DNA of 18,101 bases, taken from NCBI GenBank assembly GCA_964455485.1, contig CAYVXT010000027.1:1-18101 (forward strand). Reading direction: 5' to 3'. Made by a program: the position numbers and the translations under genes. This stretch comes from CAYVXT01 sp964455485. GTDB taxonomy: Bacteria > Patescibacteriota > Minisyncoccia > Phycocordibacterales > WO2-35-19. Below, piece after piece: positions 14,982 to 18,101 of this stretch (position 1 is the first letter of the stretch; each line of letters begins with the position of its first letter). Under the pieces are notes generated by a model. That model made no database searches. It saw only the letters and a list, made by a program, of their open reading frames with translations, and was not told where the DNA came from.

Positions 14982-16395
14982 TTGTATCTAATATCTTGTA
15001 GGTAATTTCTATCCTAGATGGAAGCTCTTTGCAAATCGAGCTTGATATATCTTTGTATATAGATGTCAAAGTTGTTGTTGAAGGGGCCTCGTAAAAATTT
15101 TGCTGGGCGCTAGCAATTTCTCTCAAAAAGTCTTGGTGTATATCCTTACCAAGCCCAATAGTATATATTGTGACACCAGCCTGCTTTACTATATTTGAAG
15201 CATCCCTTGCTACATTTTCAGCAAAAGTAATTTCATCTTTTTCTGATTTTGAACCTTTTGGGTTTGATGGTTTTGTAGCTACCCCATCGGTAAGCAAAAC
15301 AAGAACTTTTTGTGATTGCTCATTTTTATCTAAAGACAAAGCTTCGAGAGATTTAGAGAGTGCGTCTGCAATATTTGTATATTGAATTCCTTCGCTCAAA
15401 ATATTTATATTTTGTATATAACTTTGTAATGCTTGAAAGTTATTTGTCAGAGAAAATTCAGGTGATTTTTCTGCTTCAGTGGCAAATGGTATAACTCCAG
15501 CATAATCTGTTTCCTTTAGTTCAGATACAAAATATGAAGCCGCATTTTTAACACTCGTAAGTGGCTCTATAGGGTTAGTCCCAAGGGAAGACATTGATCC
15601 AGATCGATCAATTGCAAGTATTACACTTGATGGTTTTTCGCAAGCGATTTCGCCTAAGTCAAAAGGTTTGGGCCATGTGAAATAAATGTTGGTGGTCTCG
15701 CCTCGTCTCACTTTTTCAACATAAGTCCTGGAAGCTGCAATGGCATTATCTTTACTATCAAAAATTGCTGCCACAAGCTCAATATTGTTTACATCTTTTA
15801 TTCCATCATTTTTTACTCGGGCTTCCACCCTTGGAGCACTATCCAAGCGCAAGAGAGGGCTATGAGTAATAGTGATTTCCTCTTCATTGTTCTTATCAAC
15901 TTTCTTCCAGGAAATTTGATCACCAATTTCAAACAATGCACGTCGCGGATAGCCATCGGTTATTGATATTGACCCTTCAAAAACTCCTACAACTTTTTTA
16001 TTTGGCAGAACGGTTGCACCTTCACGCTTTGCAAGGACATTATTTTTTTCGTCAAAAATTGTAAGGGTATACGGTACATATACTGCAGAAGTGCCTACGT
16101 TTGGATTTTCAACATAGACCAACGAGCTCCATACCCCTGGCAAAACTTCAAAAAGCCTTGGGTCCCATCGAACTATTGGACGAATAAGTCCAGCACTACA
16201 TATTTTTGCACAAGAACCTCCACAATCAATACCTTGTTCATCGCCATTTTGGACTTTATCAAAACAAGTTGGAGCCGTATACCAAAACTTTGAAAATATA
16301 AAAAAAGAAGCGGCTGTAAGAAAGAAAACGATAAAACCAAGATATATACCTTTTCTTCTTGATGCCCAAACGCTCACATTAGAAGTCTCATCCAT
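14965..16395 (-). CDS. Membrane-anchored von Willebrand factor A (VWA) domain protein
   Basis: The 476 residues comprise a short cytoplasmic N-terminus with a basic RRK, one membrane helix (about 18-36), a four-cysteine segment CFDKVQNGDEQGIDCGGSC continuing to KIC (C44, C58, C62, C66), two beta-rich regions (about 75-245), and a VWA domain from about 257. The VWA metal site (MIDAS) is intact: DRSGS at 263-267, T340 in QYTNIAD, and D370 in LLTDG. VWA domains bind partner proteins through a divalent metal, here outside the membrane. The partner is unknown. It leads an operon with the RodA-like gene, overlapping by 17 bp, which suggests a cell-envelope role. A consensus TATAAT lies 6 nt before the ATG, directly after the rRNA terminator. 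Confidence 0.85.
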   Translation of the reverse strand: MDETSNVSVWASRRKGIYLGFIVFFLTAASFFIFSKFWYTAPTCFDKVQNGDEQGIDCGGSCAKICSAGLIRPIVRWDPRLFEVLPGVWSSLVYVENPNVGTSAVYVPYTLTIFDEKNNVLAKREGATVLPNKKVVGVFEGSISITDGYPRRALFEIGDQISWKKVDKNNEEEITITHSPLLRLDSAPRVEARVKNDGIKDVNNIELVAAIFDSKDNAIAASRTYVEKVRRGETTNIYFTWPKPFDLGEIACEKPSSVILAIDRSGSMSSLGTNPIEPLTSVKNAASYFVSELKETDYAGVIPFATEAEKSPEFSLTNNFQALQSYIQNINILSEGIQYTNIADALSKSLEALSLDKNEQSQKVLVLLTDGVATKPSNPKGSKSEKDEITFAENVARDASNIVKQAGVTIYTIGLGKDIHQDFLREIASAQQNFYEAPSTTTLTSIYKDISSSICKELPSRIEITYKILDTNVEAN

Positions 16396-16401
16396 AGATT
16401 A

Positions 16402-16407
16402 ATTATA
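16402..16407 (-). promoter_or_regulatory. Consensus -10 box of the VWA-rodA operon
   Basis: TATAAT on the minus strand ends 6 nt before the ATG at 16395. A -35 at 17-bp spacing would be TTCCTG (16425-16430), inside the rRNA terminator hairpin. There is no Shine-Dalgarno sequence, so a leaderless transcript is predicted. Confidence 0.5.
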
Positions 16408-16410
16408 GAT

Positions 16411-16440
16411 TAAAAAAACATAACCAGGAAGTGTGGTTAT
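16411..16440 (-). terminator. Intrinsic terminator of the rRNA operon
   Basis: Read on the minus strand, ATAACCA (16434-16440) pairs with TGGTTAT (16420-16426) around a 7-nt loop, then G and seven T (16412-16418). It lies about 35 nt after the 5S rRNA and only about 5 bp before the -10 of the VWA gene. Confidence 0.88.
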
Positions 16441-16475
16441 GCGTGACCAGGTGGAACATTAATTTAAATATTTTG

Positions 16476-16584
16476 TGCTGGCGGTTAGCTACTTTCCCCC
16501 GTGAGGAGTATCATCGCTACTACCGAGCTTAACTTCTGTGTTCGGAATGAGAACAGGTGTGACCCCGGCGTCAAACCACCAACA
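16476..16584 (-). rRNA. rrf: 5S ribosomal RNA
   Basis: The minus strand reads as a 109-nt 5S rRNA, beginning TGTTGGTGGT and ending ACCGCCAGCA. These ends form the 10-bp helix I with two G-U pairs. Conserved internal elements are present, including ACACCTGTTCTCATTCCGAA, AGTTAAGCTC and the GGGGGAAAGTAG region. Helix I continues outwards as an AT-rich pairing (about 16466-16475 with 16585-16592), probably a precursor stem for end processing. It follows the 23S gene by about 125 bp in the usual order. Ends are set from the helix and may be off by a few bases. Confidence 0.95.
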
Positions 16585-16710
16585 CAAAATATTCAAGTCT
16601 GTATCTTTAAAATTTAAATAAACTAAACAGGCCACTTTGTTGAAGTAGTCCCAAAAGGCAGGATGAAATTTTGCTTTCCCTGCGCCGCATGGTGCAGGGG
16701 TGATTATCGA
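16585..16710 (-). other. 23S-5S internal transcribed spacer
   Basis: No tRNA cloverleaf is visible. The spacer holds a GC-rich hairpin at 16678-16699 (CCCTGCGCC with GGTGCAGGG, loop GCAT, one G-U pair), standing out from otherwise AT-rich DNA. It is a plausible processing site or structural spacer between the two rRNAs. Confidence 0.55.
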
Positions 16711-16920
16711 ATTTCCTAATAGAATCGGAAATTAGTACGTCTCGGCTCAACAGATCACTCTGCTTACACCTAACGCCTATCAACGTGATCATCTCTCACG
16801 ATCCTAAACGATTCCTAATCTTGGGGTGGGCTTCCCTCTTAGATGCTTTCAGAGGTTATCCTTGCCCGACTTAGCTACCCTGCGCTGCTCTTGGCAGAAC
16901 AGCAGGTACACCAGAGGTCA

Positions 16921-16951
<31 letters not shown>

Positions 16952-17097
16952 ATCCCCTCAAGAATCAACGCCTGCAGTAGATAGGAGACCAACCTGTCTT
17001 ACGCATGATACCAACGATTACTCGTTGCATTGGACTATAACTTCATCCCGTACCGTCTGGTACAGGACTGCTGACATTTAGTCTCTACGGGTCTTAA

Positions 17098-17161
17098 AAG
17101 CGTAAAATTCAAAACTAAAAGCGAAAAATATTTTAAGTTTTTCGTTTTTAGCTTTTCGCTT
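17098..17161. repeat. AT-rich inverted repeat in intron loop L6
   Basis: A 64-nt imperfect palindrome bounded by AAGCG (17098-17102) and CGCTT (17157-17161), whose inner arms are ACTAAAAGCGAAAAA and the near-complement TTTTTCGTTTTTAG. It forms a long hairpin extending P6 and is dispensable to the core. Confidence 0.7.
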
Positions 17162-17193
17162 CTATGTTCCCTCGGTATTAACCTTTTTACTCT

Positions 17194-17220
17194 AAGCTCT
17201 TAGCTTCAAGCTCTAAGCTT
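17194..17220. repeat. AAGCTCT/TAGCTT palindromic repeat in intron loop L5
   Basis: The near-direct units AAGCTCTTAGCTT and AAGCTCTAAGCTT are separated by one base. Because each unit is nearly self-complementary they can also fold as a hairpin capping P5. Confidence 0.6.
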
Positions 17221-17306
17221 TTTCAGGCCTCCACCGATATAAGTCAGCTTAATCGCGTGATTTGCGTTAGCAAATTTTACGCGACCGCCGTAATTTGATT
17301 GCATCG

Positions 17307-17344
17307 CCCCGCATAGTCCTTCGATAAACTCAGGACGACGTGGG
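17307..17344. repeat. Nested palindrome with CTTCGATAAACTCAG core in intron L1
   Basis: GTCCT (17316-17320) pairs with AGGAC (17332-17336) inside an outer CCCC (17307-17310) and GGGG stem ending near 17344. The core is a variant of the CTTCGACAAGCTCAG-type palindrome scattered through many bacterial genomes. It sits in L1 between the 5' splice site and the internal guide sequence. Confidence 0.65.
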
Positions 17345-18101
17345 GATCTACTAACACTTAATTACAAACTCTTGAGAATTCATAATTTTCAAAACGAAAA
17401 TATTTTATAACAGTTTTTATTACTTCGAAGGGATTCAGATTGTAAATAAGTCAAAAGTTTAAAAAGCGCAAGTTTGAAAGTTTGGAAATTCCTAACTTTT
17501 TAACTTGATAACTTTTTACTTTCTAACTCACTTACGGTCTGAACCCAGCTCGCGTATCTTTTTAAATGGCGAACAGCCATACCCTTGGGAGCTTCTCCAC
17601 CCCCGGGATAAGATGAGCCGACATCGAGGTGCCGAACTCCGCCGTCGCTCTGGACGCTTAGGCGGAACTAGCCTGTTATCCCCGGAGTAGCTTTTGTCAG
17701 ATGAGCTTTCGCCGCGTCTAACGCGTACGATCGGATCACTTAGCTCTGCTTTCGCATCTGCTTGTCACTGACGACTTGCAGTTAAGCCAGCTTGTGCCTA
17801 TACACTATCGCCATGGTTTCCATTCACGGCTAGCTGACCTTAATAGGCTCCTCCGTTACTCTTTAGGAGGATAGCGCCCCACTAAAACTGCCCACCAGAC
17901 ACTGTCTCTTTACGTTTTTGCCGTAGAGGTTAGAAAGTATGTCAATACAGAATGGTATTTCACTGACGGATCCACGCTTCCCAAAAGAAACGCTTCAAAT
18001 CCTCCCATCTATGCTACGCAGTAAAAACATACCCTCAATGTCAAGTTGCAGTAAAGCTTCCGGGGTCTTTTCGTCTAACTGCAGGTAACCGGCATCTTCA
18101 C

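Larger units (their letters stand above)
17004..17533 (-). ncRNA. Group I self-splicing intron in 23S rRNA (site equivalent to E. coli 2593)
   Basis: I can assign the whole core by eye on the minus strand. P1: exon GACCGU pairs with GCGGUC (17283-17288), with the U-G wobble at the splice site. P10: UUACG (17289-17293), directly 5' of that guide, pairs with 3'-exon CGUAA (16999-17003). P2 is at 17255-17282. P3: GCUGAC (17243-17248) with GUCAGC (17070-17075). P4: UCGGU (17233-17237) with ACCGA (17172-17176). P5: GCCU (17225-17228) with AGGU (17181-17184). P6: GGG (17169-17171) with CCC (17089-17091). P7: GACUA (17079-17083) with UAGUC (17033-17037). P8: 17047-17054 with 17059-17066. P9 (17012-17027) carries a GUAA tetraloop. 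The intron ends in G (17004). There is no homing-endonuclease ORF. The 240-nt L1 and the AT-rich L5 and L6 inverted repeats are extra. Confidence 0.93.

Noticed and set aside
16585..16710. tRNA in the 23S-5S spacer
   Set aside because: No cloverleaf, T-arm GTTCGA or anticodon arm is visible. The one GC-rich hairpin is too short and isolated.
16607..16792. 61-codon open frame across the 23S 3' end and the 23S-5S spacer
   Set aside because: It overlaps conserved rRNA on the same strand and has no recognisable protein sequence.
17004..17533. Homing endonuclease gene within the intron
   Set aside because: No sense-strand frame of useful length and no LAGLIDADG, GIY-YIG or H-N-H motif was seen in 530 nt.
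17505..17690. 61-codon open frame on the plus strand across the intron 5' splice site
   Set aside because: It is antisense to 23S rRNA and its intron, has no coding signature and no start context. It is a chance frame.

Overview
The window looks like AT-rich bacterial chromosome, most consistent with a Candidate Phyla Radiation (Patescibacteria, Parcubacteria-like) genome. That assignment is an inference. It rests on the AT-rich compact layout, the mix of families (a VirD4/TraG-like ATPase with a long charged tail, a DUF4015-type protein, a VWA protein with a four-cysteine 'DCGG' motif, separate short SecD and SecF) and a group I intron in the 23S rRNA, a trait reported for this radiation. 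No 16S is present to settle it.

Layout. 1-4806 is mostly a surface-polysaccharide neighbourhood: a glycosyltransferase cut by the left edge (-), a Gfo/Idh/MocA dehydrogenase (+), a convergent FAD-dependent oxidoreductase (-), an unrecognised G+C-richer gene with its own promoter and terminator (+), and a second GT4 glycosyltransferase (-). 4853-6709 is the VirD4/TraG-like ATPase (-). 6826-8332 is a two-gene unit (-): a small membrane protein overlapping a membrane-anchored DUF4015-type protein. 8504-10727 is secD-secF (-). 10853-11248 is a second isolated, G+C-richer orphan gene (+), again with its own promoter and terminator. 11284-13836 is a divergent pair: a polyprenyl-phosphate sugar-1-phosphate transferase (-) and a GT4 glycosyltransferase (+). 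13863-16395 is a VWA protein overlapping a RodA/FtsW-type glycan polymerase (-). 16411-18101 is the 3' part of an rRNA operon on the minus strand (23S, then 5S, then an intrinsic terminator).

How the genes fit together. The sugar-1-phosphate transferase would start a lipid-linked glycan that the three GT4 enzymes could extend, with the Gfo/Idh and FAD enzymes modifying sugar precursors. RodA builds peptidoglycan, and SecDF assists protein export.

The strongest finding is a 530-nt group I intron (17004-17533, minus strand) in the peptidyl-transferase region of 23S at the site equivalent to E. coli U2593. I can assign P1 to P10 by eye, including an internal guide sequence that pairs with both exons. 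It has no homing-endonuclease ORF. Instead it carries AT-rich inverted repeats in its peripheral loops and a 240-nt L1. A second window-wide pattern is that many first genes have a -10-like hexamer 6 to 8 nt before the start codon and no Shine-Dalgarno sequence, which points to leaderless mRNAs.
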